Positions 1-9,645 of a stretch of DNA of 31,746 nucleotides are shown piece after piece. Every line of letters starts with the position of its first letter. The first letter of the stretch is position 1. Under the pieces are notes generated by a model, which was not told the origin of the DNA, did no database searches, and saw nothing but the letters and a program-made list of their open reading frames with translations. Origin of the DNA: Plantago elongata (Eukaryota > Streptophyta > Magnoliopsida > Lamiales > Plantaginaceae). The DNA is taken from assembly GCA_036897095.1 (NCBI GenBank), contig JAYMSP010001471.1:1-31746 (forward strand), read 5' to 3'. Position numbers and translations under genes: made by a program.

Positions 1-297
1 ATGTGGCAGACCAAACTCCATGGACTTTCTATAACAGACTCAGCCATGGAAGCTCCGCAACTAAGCTTCTATGGCCTTTCCATGGCATAAATGTAATTCT
101 AATTTGTTTTTTAACTTTATTCTTACTTCTTCATTTTAATTTCATTTTCGTGAATAGGATTAAATCATATATTATTCAAGATAATGAGGATTTATTAAAT
201 TGAAAAATTATACTATTTGTAATTTTACCTTTAAATTTTTTAAGTTGTAATGTGAAGTATGAGTACTACATCTATGACAAAAACTTAACTTAAAGTA
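1..297. other. Left edge, no recognised gene
   Basis: An open frame from base 1 (ATG) reaches a stop at 88-90, and another frame stays open to about 203. Neither translation resembles a family I know. The rest is AT-rich. It could be the tail of a gene lying off the left edge, but nothing visible supports that. Confidence 0.3.
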
Positions 298-453
298 TAA
301 CGATCCGTACCACTAATCGGTCCAAGCTTCGATCCTTTGGACTGACACGGTTACTTATGGACAGGTCTCTGGGTAATATGTTGGCCCATTATATCAACAC
401 AAGTCTTTTCCCACGTAATTTGACCTCAGTCTTGCGCGAACCAGGAAATTGTC

Positions 454-510
454 TAGTTGGTCACCCATCCTAGGATTATTCCAGAGCAAGCATCCTCAAG
501 TCAGGAGTTC
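454..510 (-). repeat. 5S rRNA-like segment in left LTR
   Basis: Read on the minus strand, this block contains GAACTCC, then TGCTTG, then TAGGATGGGTGACC, in the order and rough spacing of the 3' half of plant 5S rRNA, including its internal promoter region. It is a retrotransposon-borne relic and not a 5S gene, because the 5' half is not recognisable. Confidence 0.7.
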
Positions 511-543
511 TCCTCCTCCCCTTGTGCGTTTTGGGTTGGCACG

Positions 544-555
544 GCTCTAATACCA
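544..555 (-). other. tRNA-iMet primer-binding site of the TRIM
   Basis: The minus strand reads TGGTATTAGAGC, one base away from the canonical plant copia and TRIM primer-binding site TGGTATCAGAGC. It sits three bases after the inner end of the right LTR, as expected for the start of minus-strand synthesis. Confidence 0.7.
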
Positions 556-712
556 TTTTAACAATCCGGACCACTAATCGGTCCGAGCTCCGACCCTTTG
601 GACCGGTTCGATTACTTACGGACATCTCTCCGAATAATATGTTGGCTCCACTGTACCAACACAAGTTCTTTCACACGCACTTTGATCTTACTCGTGCGCT
701 AATCGGGAGACT

Positions 713-770
713 TTCCAGTTGGTCACCTATCCTAAAATTGTTTCAGAACAAGCACACTTAATACTGGAGA
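713..770 (-). repeat. 5S rRNA-like segment in right LTR
   Basis: This is the second copy of the 5S-like block. It is more decayed (TAGGATAGGTGACC, and TTAAGTGTGCTTG in place of the usual TTAAGCGTGCTTG). Its presence at the same place in both LTRs supports an LTR origin and rules out a chance match. Confidence 0.65.
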
Positions 771-1251
771 TTTCCTTGGTGAATTTTCGAAAAGAATGGT
801 GCACCTTGTTGGCATTAGTAATGCTCTCAAATTCTTTAAATTTTATGAATGTGATTTGAAATTTATGGACGTTCTGGAAAGCGTTAAAATTGAATTGTTA
901 ATAAAATAAAGTAATAAAAGGTGAAAGATGTAATATATGAGCATATTGATTTCTCTTGTAATAATTTGACAATAAAATTGACTGACAATCCACATGCTTG
1001 CATCCATTTTATGATTTAAATTACCAGTGCACCACGTAATTGATCGATACCACCGAACAAACAATAATTTCACTGCATTTGCATTACATGCCAATTATGT
1101 GGTGTCCATTTCGAGGTCATAATTGACCGCTCTCTTATAGGTTAATAATTGGCAAAAGATTCATGTCCATCATTTTGTGCGCTAATCTACCAAATATCAT
1201 ATCCGACTTTGCATTTTATTTAATTGATCAACTCATCAACACACTCTACAT

Positions 1252-1262
1252 TCTATATATAG
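1252..1262 (+). promoter_or_regulatory. TATA box of lipoxygenase gene
   Basis: The string TCTATATATAG lies about 80 bp before the start codon. A TATA box here would place transcription start near 1285-1295, giving a 5' leader of about 45-50 bases. Upstream, 780-1250 is AT-rich. I see ACGT cores (for example near 1034) but no perfect G-box. Confidence 0.6.
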
Positions 1263-1337
1263 AGTTGAACATACAAGGTAATTTTCAACATCCATTTGAT
1301 TCACATCTAATCTTTAGATCAAATTAAGAGTTACAAA

Positions 1338-1716
1338 ATGCTAAAGTACACTCTCTCTCACAAGCCTCAAAACTCCCTAGCCCCTCAGGCACTGTATAAG
1401 CCAGCTTTACTCTCAAGCAGAGCCTCAAATTCATTTGTAGCCCCTAACCCGGATTCGGTGTTTGCAAGAACATCGAAGCAATGCAATGCTACAAGAACGC
1501 AAAAAAGGTTTGTAACAAGTGCTATCAGTATTAAGCCGCCTAGCTTGTTCGGTTCTAGTGACAAATCGACCAATGTTAAAGCAACCGTGACCGTGGTAAA
1601 AACTGTTGGTGATACTATCAGTCAACTTACAAGTATAACCCAAGGACTTGACAACACTGCCGATGTGTTGGGCAGAACTCTCCTTGTTGAGCTTGTTTCC
1701 GCAGAGGCTGATTCTA
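1338..1716 (+). CDS. LOX2: LOX exon 1: transit peptide and PLAT start
   Basis: This exon encodes residues 1-126 plus one base. It begins [10 protein letters not shown], is rich in Ser, Ala, Lys and Arg with almost no acidic residues to about residue 75, then enters the PLAT domain ([21 protein letters not shown]). The donor is GTAAGT at 1717, phase 1. Confidence 0.92.
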
Positions 1717-4700
1717 GTAAGTAGCTAGCTAGCTACGTACTTTTTTATCTTTAAAGTCTTTAAAATCCGATAAATTATAAGCTTGTCTAGTCGTAAGTAC
1801 TGATCTGATGGTGCTACGTTCAAATGTTAACGTAACAAATTCATTATGTAGATGGAGTGAAGAAAGAAACAGTGAAATCATATGCACGGCTATCTGACAT
1901 AAGTTTGAGCGATAAAGAGGTTTCTTACCAGGCCAATATAGACGTTCCCCAAGGGTTTGGTGAGATTGGTGCAGTATTGATCGAGAATGAACATAACCTA
2001 GAAATGTATGTCAAGAACATAATTCTTACTGGTCTTCCAACTGGCTCAATTGATGTCAATTGTGATACTTGGGTTCATTCCAAATTTGACAACCCCGAAA
2101 AGAGGATATTTTTCCCAAATAAGGTACGTGCATTAATGCATCACTACGTGCATTAATTAATTAACCCTTTCGATGGGTTTCAATGTTGTGAAAGATATAT
2201 TCTATCTCTAATTTTCTCAATAAAACTGGACCGATTCGAATTAAACTGAACTGGACTTGATAATAATATAAAATATAACTAAGCAAAGCTGAACTGAATT
2301 GAATTGTAGAATAAATTATAATTAAGTATAGCTAAATTTAACTAAATCGAAGGAATTTTCAGTTGAAGAGAACAAAACCTTACTCCTTCATTTTCTTCAA
2401 CTGAGTTAGGCTCTTTTCTCTTCAACTGAATTTACTGAACCGAACTGAAATAAGGTATAAATTATAACTAAGTAGAGTTGAACTGATCTGAACTGAATGA
2501 AACTGAATTGAACTGAATAGAGTTAAACTAAACTGAAGTGATTTTAAATTGAATAGAACAAAACTTACCTTCTATCTGATTTTAAATCTCATTTATTATG
2601 AACTTCGTTACTTTGTTCTACTCATCGAAGAGGACTTTACAACATTTTGTGAATATGTCACCTTTTTCTTCAAGATTTAATGAACTATTTAATTCAGAAT
2701 TTGAATGATCTCAATTCTAGATGATATTTATGTATATATACTATAAACTGGTATCGATTTAACTTAGATAAAAGCTGGTTTGGTGGGCTTAAATAAAACT
2801 ATGGTGTTTGAGATTATCTTCAAATTGTTTTATCAATAAATATATGTTCCATTGCAAACGAAGGTTGTAATTTATTAACTTTTGTAAACCTTTATTTCTT
2901 AAACTGTATTGAAAAATTAATCAATAAAATTAAATGATTAATAATGATCGTTATTGACAACGAAACACAGCTCAGTTGGTACGACGATTCACCTCTAATT
3001 AATAGTTTTGGGTTCGAATCACTCATTAACCATTTAAAAAATATAAAAATGAATGACCATTACTCTTTCCCATTAGTTCTTTAAAAAAATTATTTACAAT
3101 ATAATATTAAATATAATTTATAATCAAATGAATATATAATTTTTATAAAAAAGGTACTATCACATTGAAACTTTAGCATGAGGGTATATTAAATGTGACA
3201 GTGGATGCAGTCTACACTCTATAGTTTCTAGTTGGATTCTACCATCGAATGCCACGGGATTATAATTCAATTGAAAAACGATTTATGATTAATTTGTGAC
3301 TAACTAAAGATGAGTTGGAAAAGTATGAAAATTGTGTTGGCATTTCCCAGTCGTATTTGCCATCACAAACACCAGAGGGCATAAAAGCGCTGAGAGAAAG
3401 AGAGCTGAAAAACCTTAGAGGAGATGGCACTGGTGAACGAAAATCGAGTAACAGAATTTACGATTATGACGTCTACAATGACCTTGGAGATCCAGATGCA
3501 GATTCCGACTTGGCTCGACCGGTCCTTGGTGGCGCCGACCATCCCTATCCTCGTCGTTGCAGAACTGGACGACCTAAAACTGACAAAGGTCAATTCTCTT
3601 CCTTTTCATTATAAATTAGTTAATCTCCATTTTGTTTTTCTACATTCATCTCGATCGATCATCTATTCTTATTTCAAATTTATCGATCACAATTCAGTTA
3701 AATGGAATGTTCAATTCTTACCTTCTAGATAATTTGTTGAAATTGCTCTGTGATACTATGTTTGGCGTCATCTACTAAGTATTTGTTCTCTTAAACTGCA
3801 ATTTTATGAACTTATCTGTAGTATAAAAACTTATTTGAACCGAAGGGTAAAATAAAAAAGGTACTTTATTTTATTGAATGCTACGTTGAACGAAGAACGA
3901 AGGTACTTTTTAATGGTCATGTCTAAGGTACTTTAACTTAATTTTCCAACTTACCAACCATAATTAGAGAGTGAGACACACTCTACGGTCTCCGATCAAG
4001 AATATTTTTTAATATTTAAAATTAGATAATTAATTATAAAAAAATCGAAAAATTATTAAAATTTCGAAACAAAAGTTTCCAATTTAGAAAAAATAGTAAA
4101 AGCAACAAAATAATTATAAAATATAGTGAAGAACTTTTTAAACATTAAAAGAAAATACAGTAAAATATATCCGAAACAATTGTAAAAGATTCGAAAAAAT
4201 ATAATTCAAAATTAGTAAACATTGCCACACACATTATAAATAGTAATTCTTACTAAAAAATTTCGACTTCTTTTACAAATTTTCGATATAATTTACAGTT
4301 TTTTCATTTAGTTTCTAAAAAAATTTAAAATTGTCAAAAGTTTCAATTATTTAAATTAAAATTTATTTTTTGAATTATTCTGATGTTTCCTATTATAAAA
4401 TTTCCTGATTTTTCAATTTTTTTGTAATTCTTTATCTAATTTAAAAATATTAAAAAATATTCTTGACAGAAGAGTGTGTCTCACTCTAAATTCAATCGAT
4501 AAATTAAAAAAGTACCTTATTTGGTCGTATAACCAAGTTAAAGTACCTTCGTTGGACGTCACCACATTAAAGTGCCTTCGTTGTACATGACATTCAATAA
4601 AGTACCTTTTTTGTATTTTACCCTTGAACGGAATGGAATTGAACTTAATGAGTTTTCTGTTGATAACAGAGCCTAAGCTAAATAATTCCGTCCTAGATCA

Positions 4701-7700
4701 AATATGATAAGTGTACTGTTTTACATTTTGCGCTCCACAAGCTAACTTTAACGCCAAATTAATCTTAAATTGTAATAGTAAATGTCAATTACATTATATA
4801 ATGAAGATTTTGGAAGTAAAGTTTCATTTGCACTTTAATTGATCATTTTACATGTAATAATTCGTAGTCAAAGTTTTGTTTGAATGCAAAAAGTCAAAAC
4901 AGACATTTGATTTCGATGAATGAATGCTTAGATTTAAACTTATAGCTACCTGAATTCATCAGCTACTACACCTAGAATTATTAATCCTCGCAATCTTTTA
5001 GATCAATCTCAATCATGCTGTTGGTATTTTTAGATTCACTGTCGGAATCGAGGACCTTGTTTGTATATGTTCCAAGAGATGAAAAGTTTGCCGAAGGAAA
5101 GCTCGCCACATTTGCAGCAAACACAGTGTACCAAGGGCTAAAATCTGCAGTTCCAACGCTCGAGAGTTTGTTCATAGACCCTGACCTAGGTTTTCCAAAC
5201 TTTTCATCTATAGATGATATGTATGTCGAAGGATATAAGCTACCAGATATTCCGGCAACTGGATTGTTAGGAAATTTTTTGCCCAGATTGGTGAAGGGTG
5301 CTGCTGACACCGGGAATCAAGTCCTGCACTTTGATAACCCTGAACTGCTTGAAAGTAAATTTTAATTTCTCATTTTGGGTGATTCCTAATTTTACAAAAA
5401 TGTTACTTCGATTCTAATTCTTCTTCTGTTGTTGCAGGAGATAACTTTGCTTGGCTTAGTGATACTGAATTTGCACGACAAACCCTTGCTGGTCTAAACC
5501 CATGCTGCATCAAATTAGTTACGGTATGGAGAGTACTATTTTTATGCATCCAATCACGTTTTAAAAGTATTTCATGATAGATGGAAAAGTATTAGTATCA
5601 TCCTAAGTTCTATAGAGTCGTTATGCCTAGTAATTCCACTTTTCTTTTCCATCTACCACATACAAAACTATAATTAGGCTAAGAAATGAAACAAGCGGCC
5701 ATGAGTTGTGTGCTGTCTTCTTATTATTACTATGTTCGTCTGGGATGTGTAAGAATGAACTTTGTTACTACAAACTGGAGTCACTGTTTGATGAACTTTT
5801 ATTCTTCACTCATTTATGGAGCTAGTAGATTAATCATGTGGCTAGAATTGAGACTATGAAGTATTTGAAAGGAAAATAAATAAAATGGATCAATCACAAA
5901 GTGTGCAAATTCTATAATTGCCACATGCTATTGCGACTAGTTTCCGTCACGAATCTATAATTGCGTCATGCTCTTGCGACTACTTACCCTCATGAATCTA
6001 TAATTGCGACATGCTACTTTCTTCATGTATTTGTTTTTCCTTTAAACATATGTGTATATGGTGTTTTTGAGATGAGTGTGTATAAAGCTCATTTAAGCTT
6101 GATTTTTCTATGAAACTTGATATAAATTCTTACGGATAAAAAGAAGCGTATAGTTACCACTGACATATGATTATAGGAATGGCCGCTGAAGAGCAATTTG
6201 GACACTGGGGTGTATGGACCTGCAGAATCAGCAATTACCAAGGAATTGGTGGAAGAACATATTAAGGGTGTTATGACATTTGACGAGGCAAGTTTTGATT
6301 GACCCAAATCTAGTGTAATACATATGGAGTACTCTTTTGCCACTTGTCTAACTAATTATATTACTGACAAATTCAGGCCTTGGAGCAAAACAAGCTTTTC
6401 CTCTTGGATTATCATGATGCATATTTACCGTATGTGAACAAAGTAAGAGAGATCAAAGGGACAACATTCTATGGATCAAGGACATTGTTTTTCTTAACGC
6501 CTACCGGCAAATTAGAGCCCTTGATGATTGAGCTAACTCGTCCGCCAGTTGATGGGAAGCCTCAGTGGAAACAAGTATTCGAAAAAAACACACATCCCAC
6601 TGATGTCTGGTTGTGGAGGCTGGCTAAAGCTCATGTTCTTGCCCATGACTCTGGTTATCATCAACTCGTCAGTCACTGGTACAAGTTCTCATTCATATAA
6701 TATCATCTTGTTAAGTAATAATTTAAAATTGACATTTAAAACGTCTTACCCCAGATTTTGGTTTCATATTAAATATCGAGATAATACGATCAAACCATGC
6801 CCCACAGAAATGAAAAGGACTTGGTGACTTGATGCAAAACCAACAAATGGATCCAATGCATTAAGGTGTCACAACCCACAGGGAGATTAAGTGCAGCCTG
6901 CACATGAGAACCAATATTCATACCTCTTCCAGTTAAAATAGATGGATAAACCCCCCTAAAATTGATTATGTTTTACAAGTATTATTATGAGCTATGACCC
7001 TATGGTTTCACACGTGACCCAATTGGTTGTTGTTATACTATGTGAACTATTTGTGGTTTCTATGTTTGGTGGTGTGTCTTTTATTAGCAAACCTTGACCA
7101 GTGGTGTGATTTATCTGTAAGCGTGAAGATTTATGGGTGAGTGTTCCTCAAAATCGTAGTAAAAGCCTAAAAGGGATTTGGACTTGATGCCTTCTCTGTG
7201 CTGATACTTGATGCCTTTTCTGTGCTAGATTGCAATTATCTATGTATACTAAGTATCCATTTCAGTTTCATCTCTATTTTATAATTTGATGGAATATGAG
7301 AGCTACATATCCTCTCCAACCTCTAACTCATTTGGATATTTGCAGGCTACGAACTCATTGTTGCACAGAGCCTTATATAATTGCATCGAATAGACAACTG
7401 AGTGCAATGCATCCTATTTATAGACTATTGCATCCTCATTTCCGATACACAATGGAGATAAATGCTTTGGCACGTCTTGCCCTTATTAACGCAGATGGAA
7501 TTATTGAGAAGACATTCTCCCCTCGCAAGTATGCAATGGAGTTGAGCTCTGTTGTTTATGACAAACAATGGCGATTTGACCTAGAGGCACTTCCTGCTGA
7601 TTTGATCAACAGGTACACCAGAGTACTATTTTCTTGTGCAGAAATATGAAACCATATTGGCTTCAGTATCTATAATGGGATTATAGGAATAAATACAGCC

Positions 7701-8731
7701 TTAATGTTTATATACAATATACCCCCTCAATGTATGTACTATATAGTACTAAAAAAAAGTGTTATATCTAGGGCTCATGATCTTATTTATATGAGCTGCC
7801 AGAGGTAAATTGTGATACAAAATGGGGTTTATTTGAAAAAACAGCTTGACTTGAGGTTCTTCATTTAATATGCGCCGTGAAAGTATATAGTACTTTAATC
7901 AACATCAGCCCCCTCTCTGTGTTACCAACAGATTATCCGTTAACTGTTTGGGCATTGTTTTGGAATATCAGGGGCATGGCTGTGGAAGATGCAACTGCAC
8001 CAAATGGCTTAAAGCTGACAATAGAAGACTACCCATATGCTAATGATGGCTTACTTCTCTGGGATGCTATTAAACAGTGGGTCACTGACTATGTCAATTA
8101 CTACTATTCTGAAGCAAGCCTCGTGCAATCAGATACCGAGCTTCAGGCATGGTGGACTGAAATTCGAACAGTTGGTCATGGGGACAAGAAAGACGAGTCA
8201 TGGTGGCCCGATCTAAAAACTCCGGCTGACTTGATTGGAATCTTAACAACTATTATGTGGGTATCCTCGGGCCATCATGCTGCAGTAAATTTTGGTCAGT
8301 ATCATTATGCAGGATACTTCCCCAACAGGCCAACGATTGCTCGTACACAAATGCCAACTGAAGAACCAAGTGAGGTAGAGAAGGCTGAATTCTTGAAGAA
8401 GCCTGGTGAGTTCCTTCTAGATTGCTTTCCTTCACAATTTCAAGCTGCAACTGTTACGACTGTATTAGATGTACTGTCAACCCATGCTGGTGATGAGGAG
8501 TATATTGGTGGGGACATTCAACCATACTGGGCACAAAATGAAGTTTTAAAGGCTGCTTTTGAGAAATTCAGTGGAAGGTTGAAAGCAATTGAAGGAATAA
8601 TTGATGCCAGGAATGCAGATTTCAACAATCTGAATAGAACTGGTGCTGGAGTAGTGCCATATGAACTCTTGAAGCCGTATTCTGAAGCCGGTCTGACAGG
8701 AAAGGGTGTCCCGAATAGCATTTCTATATAG
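1338..8731 (+). CDS. LOX2: Chloroplast 13-lipoxygenase (type 2), 9 exons
   Basis: The enzyme adds O2 at C-13 of linolenic or linoleic acid, the first step towards jasmonates or C6 volatiles, in plastids. Exons: 1338-1716, 1852-2123, 3351-3588, 5034-5354, 5438-5523, 6177-6287, 6377-6678, 7346-7612, 7972-8731. They join in frame to 2736 nt, 911 residues, the usual size for the family. Residues 1-75 are Ser-rich and basic (transit peptide), about 80-215 are the PLAT/LH2 domain, and the rest is the catalytic domain. Expected iron ligands are all present: His564, His569, His761, Asn765 and the C-terminal Ile911 (GVPNSISI). Ala610 in EINALAR fits S stereochemistry, and Thr626-Phe627 fits the 13-LOX pattern. 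The start AAAATGC follows the TATA box by about 80 bp and no other ATG gives a transit peptide. Nothing is broken. Assignment to the LOX2 subgroup, and the symbol, are inferred from similarity. Confidence 0.95.
1852..2123 (+). CDS. LOX2: LOX exon 2: rest of PLAT domain
   Basis: This exon encodes about residues 127-217, including [19 protein letters not shown] and FFPNK, both typical of the plant lipoxygenase beta-barrel. The acceptor is TGTAG before 1852, and the donor is GTACGT at 2124 in phase 0. Confidence 0.92.
2220..2560 (+). repeat. Low-complexity GAACTGAAT-like tract in intron 2
   Basis: Intron 2 (2124-3350) contains some 340 bp of imperfect repeats of GAACTGAA and close variants. An embedded inverted repeat (about 2356-2378 with about 2413-2433, TTCAGTTGAAGAGAA against its complement) could form a small hairpin. 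Confidence 0.6.
2952..3055 (+). mobile_element. tRNA-derived SINE-like relic in intron 2
   Basis: A polymerase III A-box-like AGCTCAGTTGGT (2969-2980) is followed about 42 bases later by a B-box-like GGTTCGAATC (3011-3020) and then an A-rich tail. The sequence around ACGATTCACCTC resembles the second copy at about 15105. It does not fold as a full tRNA, so a SINE head is more likely than a tRNA gene. Confidence 0.5.
3351..3588 (+). CDS. LOX2: LOX exon 3
   Basis: This exon starts [10 protein letters not shown] directly after the FFPNK of exon 2, the expected family junction. It carries [15 protein letters not shown] and the [12 protein letters not shown] signature. The acceptor is CCCAG, and the donor AAAG|GTCAAT is in phase 1. 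Confidence 0.93.
3843..4627. mobile_element. Foldback (long inverted repeat) element in intron 3
   Basis: The element starts AAGGGTAAAATA and ends in the reverse complement (TATTTTACCCTT). The arms stay complementary far inwards. A marker near the left, GAGTGAGACACACTCT (about 3969-3984), recurs inverted at 4471-4486, and AAGAATATTTTTTAATATTT is also mirrored. The two halves of about 390 bp therefore pair around a centre near 4235. Several GGTACTTT/AAAGTACC motifs sit near both ends. Flanking GAACCG and GAACGG may be an imperfect target duplication. There is no ORF, so it is a non-autonomous MITE or MULE-like foldback. It lies between LOX exons 3 and 4 and would be transcribed within the pre-mRNA. 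Confidence 0.75.
5034..5354 (+). CDS. LOX2: LOX exon 4
   Basis: This exon encodes about residues 297-403, including [10 protein letters not shown] and the helical stretch ending HFDNPELLE. The acceptor is TTTTTAG. The donor GTAAAT (at 5355) is in phase 1. Confidence 0.92.
5438..5523 (+). CDS. LOX2: LOX exon 5 (86 bp)
   Basis: This short exon encodes RDNFAW...[18 protein letters not shown], one of the most conserved lipoxygenase blocks. It is missed by simple ORF calling. The acceptor is GTTGCAG, and the donor is GTATGG at 5524 in phase 0. Confidence 0.93.
5911..6018 (+). repeat. 43-bp tandem repeat in intron 5
   Basis: The unit TCTATAATTG starts at 5911, 5954 and 5997, giving a period of 43 bp for about 2.5 copies, each containing a variant of TTGCGNCATGCT. 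The copies differ by a few bases. No function is evident. Confidence 0.75.
6177..6287 (+). CDS. LOX2: LOX exon 6 with GC donor
   Basis: Its 37 codons start EWPLKSNLD and end GVMTFDE. The reading frame requires the exon to end at 6287, and the intron then begins GCAAGT rather than GT. The acceptor is TTATAG before 6177. Confidence 0.92.
6288..6376 (+). other. LOX2: GC-AG intron (LOX intron 6)
   Basis: The 89-bp intron starts GCAAGT and ends TTCAG. The preceding bases GAG and the following GCAAGT fit the strict donor consensus known for GC-AG introns (AG|GCAAGT). Using the nearby GT at 6292 would break the frame into exon 7. Confidence 0.88.
6377..6678 (+). CDS. LOX2: LOX exon 7: first two iron histidines
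   Basis: This exon encodes about residues 470-570, running from [14 protein letters not shown] to the [15 protein letters not shown] block. That block contains the iron ligands His564 and His569. The codon for Trp570 is split by the intron (donor GTACAA at 6679, phase 2). Confidence 0.94.
7346..7612 (+). CDS. LOX2: LOX exon 8: specificity residues
   Basis: This exon encodes about residues 570-659: [27 protein letters not shown] with Ala610, and IEKTF with Thr626-Phe627, the residues used to predict stereo- and regiospecificity. It ends in ADLINR, whose Arg codon is split by the intron. Confidence 0.94.
7972..8731 (+). CDS. LOX2: LOX exon 9: C-terminal catalytic part
   Basis: This last exon encodes [28 protein letters not shown] and [13 protein letters not shown] (iron ligands His761 and Asn765), and ends GVPNSISI with the ligand Ile911 and a TAG stop at 8729-8731. 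The open frame extends upstream of 7972, but the family junction places the acceptor at ATATCAG. Confidence 0.95.
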
Positions 8732-8960
8732 GAATCAACGCCTATATATCATTGTTCTCTATCAAAACTTGTTTCCTAAATAATATTCGCGTGTGCTTCT
8801 TTTTTACAATAACTCCATGTGAAGTATGGGGTGTAATTGCATGCAAGTATGCAACCTTGCTACGTTTGTTTTCAATGAAGAGGTTGGAATAATGTTCAAT
8901 GTTTGCTCTGGAAGAAAGAGTCTTCAACAACACTTATTTTCGTTGCAGAAAGTCTTTTTT
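8732..8960 (+). other. LOX2: LOX 3' UTR
   Basis: Downstream of the stop there are T-rich stretches and possible near-upstream polyadenylation elements (AATAAT near 8779 and 8889). The cleavage site cannot be fixed from sequence. Confidence 0.45.
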
Positions 8961-9645
8961 AATGGATAATTTTGTTGTTTAAGTACCGGAGGTTGCCTCG
9001 TTTTTTTTAAATTATTATTGAACATGAAATATAGCATTACAATTACAATTGTTGAACAAGATGAATTTATCAATCGATTCTAGATGCAAATCACCATCAA
9101 TCTCTATTCAGAGAATATAATCACCCATTTCGGAGAATTGAATCATGATTATAGGGTGTCTCAGTTTGTCACTCGACTATAAACGCTTTAACCCGGAGGT
9201 TGCCTTGTTGGTAAAGTCTAATTCCTAATGGGTATTTTTGTTGTCCCCGATGCTACAGACCTATAGTTGCAACGGAATCTAATTTATATTGTAACTCGGG
9301 CAAAACTATTTTTGTTGGTTTGGTGTTACTATTTGTTGTTAGTAATTGTATGAGAAAAATTGATATTTTTGTTATCTAAATTGTCCTAGACCCCTAGTTG
9401 TTTTCATTGGTGAAGCTGTAATAAAAATTTGGTTTCATACGGATGTTTTTGTTGGCTAAATCGTTCTAGTTGCCTTGTAAAGTTGCAACTGAATCTAACT
9501 TTATTGGTAACTTCATGAATAAAATAGAAGAAAGAGTTTTTAATAAAAAACTGGTGATTGAAATTGAACGTATAAAAAGTAAAAGTTCATTTCTAGACTG
9601 ACCAAGTATAACCGAACTTTTTTACCTTTCTCTTTTAAATTTAAT
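8961..9645. other. Intergenic, diverged duplication
   Basis: No gene was found. GTTGCAACGGAATCTAA at about 9266 recurs as GTTGCAACTGAATCTAA at about 9482, and CGGAGGTTGCCT occurs near 8987 and 9195. This suggests an old local duplication of roughly 215 bp. Confidence 0.4.

Larger units (their letters stand above)
298..780 (-). mobile_element. Cassandra-like TRIM retrotransposon
   Basis: Two similar copies of about 205 bp (about 298-503 and 559-765) lie in direct orientation, separated by only about 55 bp. On the minus strand the order is LTR, a primer-binding site matching initiator tRNA-Met with one change (544-555, TGGTATTAGAGC), a purine-rich tract (about 508-523) and a second LTR. Each LTR holds a block resembling plant 5S rRNA, including TAGGATGGGTGACC in the left copy. 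5S sequence inside TRIM LTRs is the known signature of Cassandra. No protein is encoded, so movement would have needed enzymes supplied in trans. The outer ends are approximate because I see no clear target duplication. Confidence 0.75.

Noticed and set aside
1..90. Possible 3' exon of a gene off the left edge
   Set aside because: The short peptide matches nothing I recognise and no splice acceptor or polyadenylation context supports it.
454..510. A functional 5S rRNA gene
   Set aside because: Only the 3' half is recognisable, and the block is repeated inside two LTRs of a TRIM element.
7877..7971. Upstream extension of the last LOX exon open frame
   Set aside because: The 31-plus codons before the GMAVED block do not resemble lipoxygenase, and an ATATCAG acceptor at 7971 gives the exact family junction.
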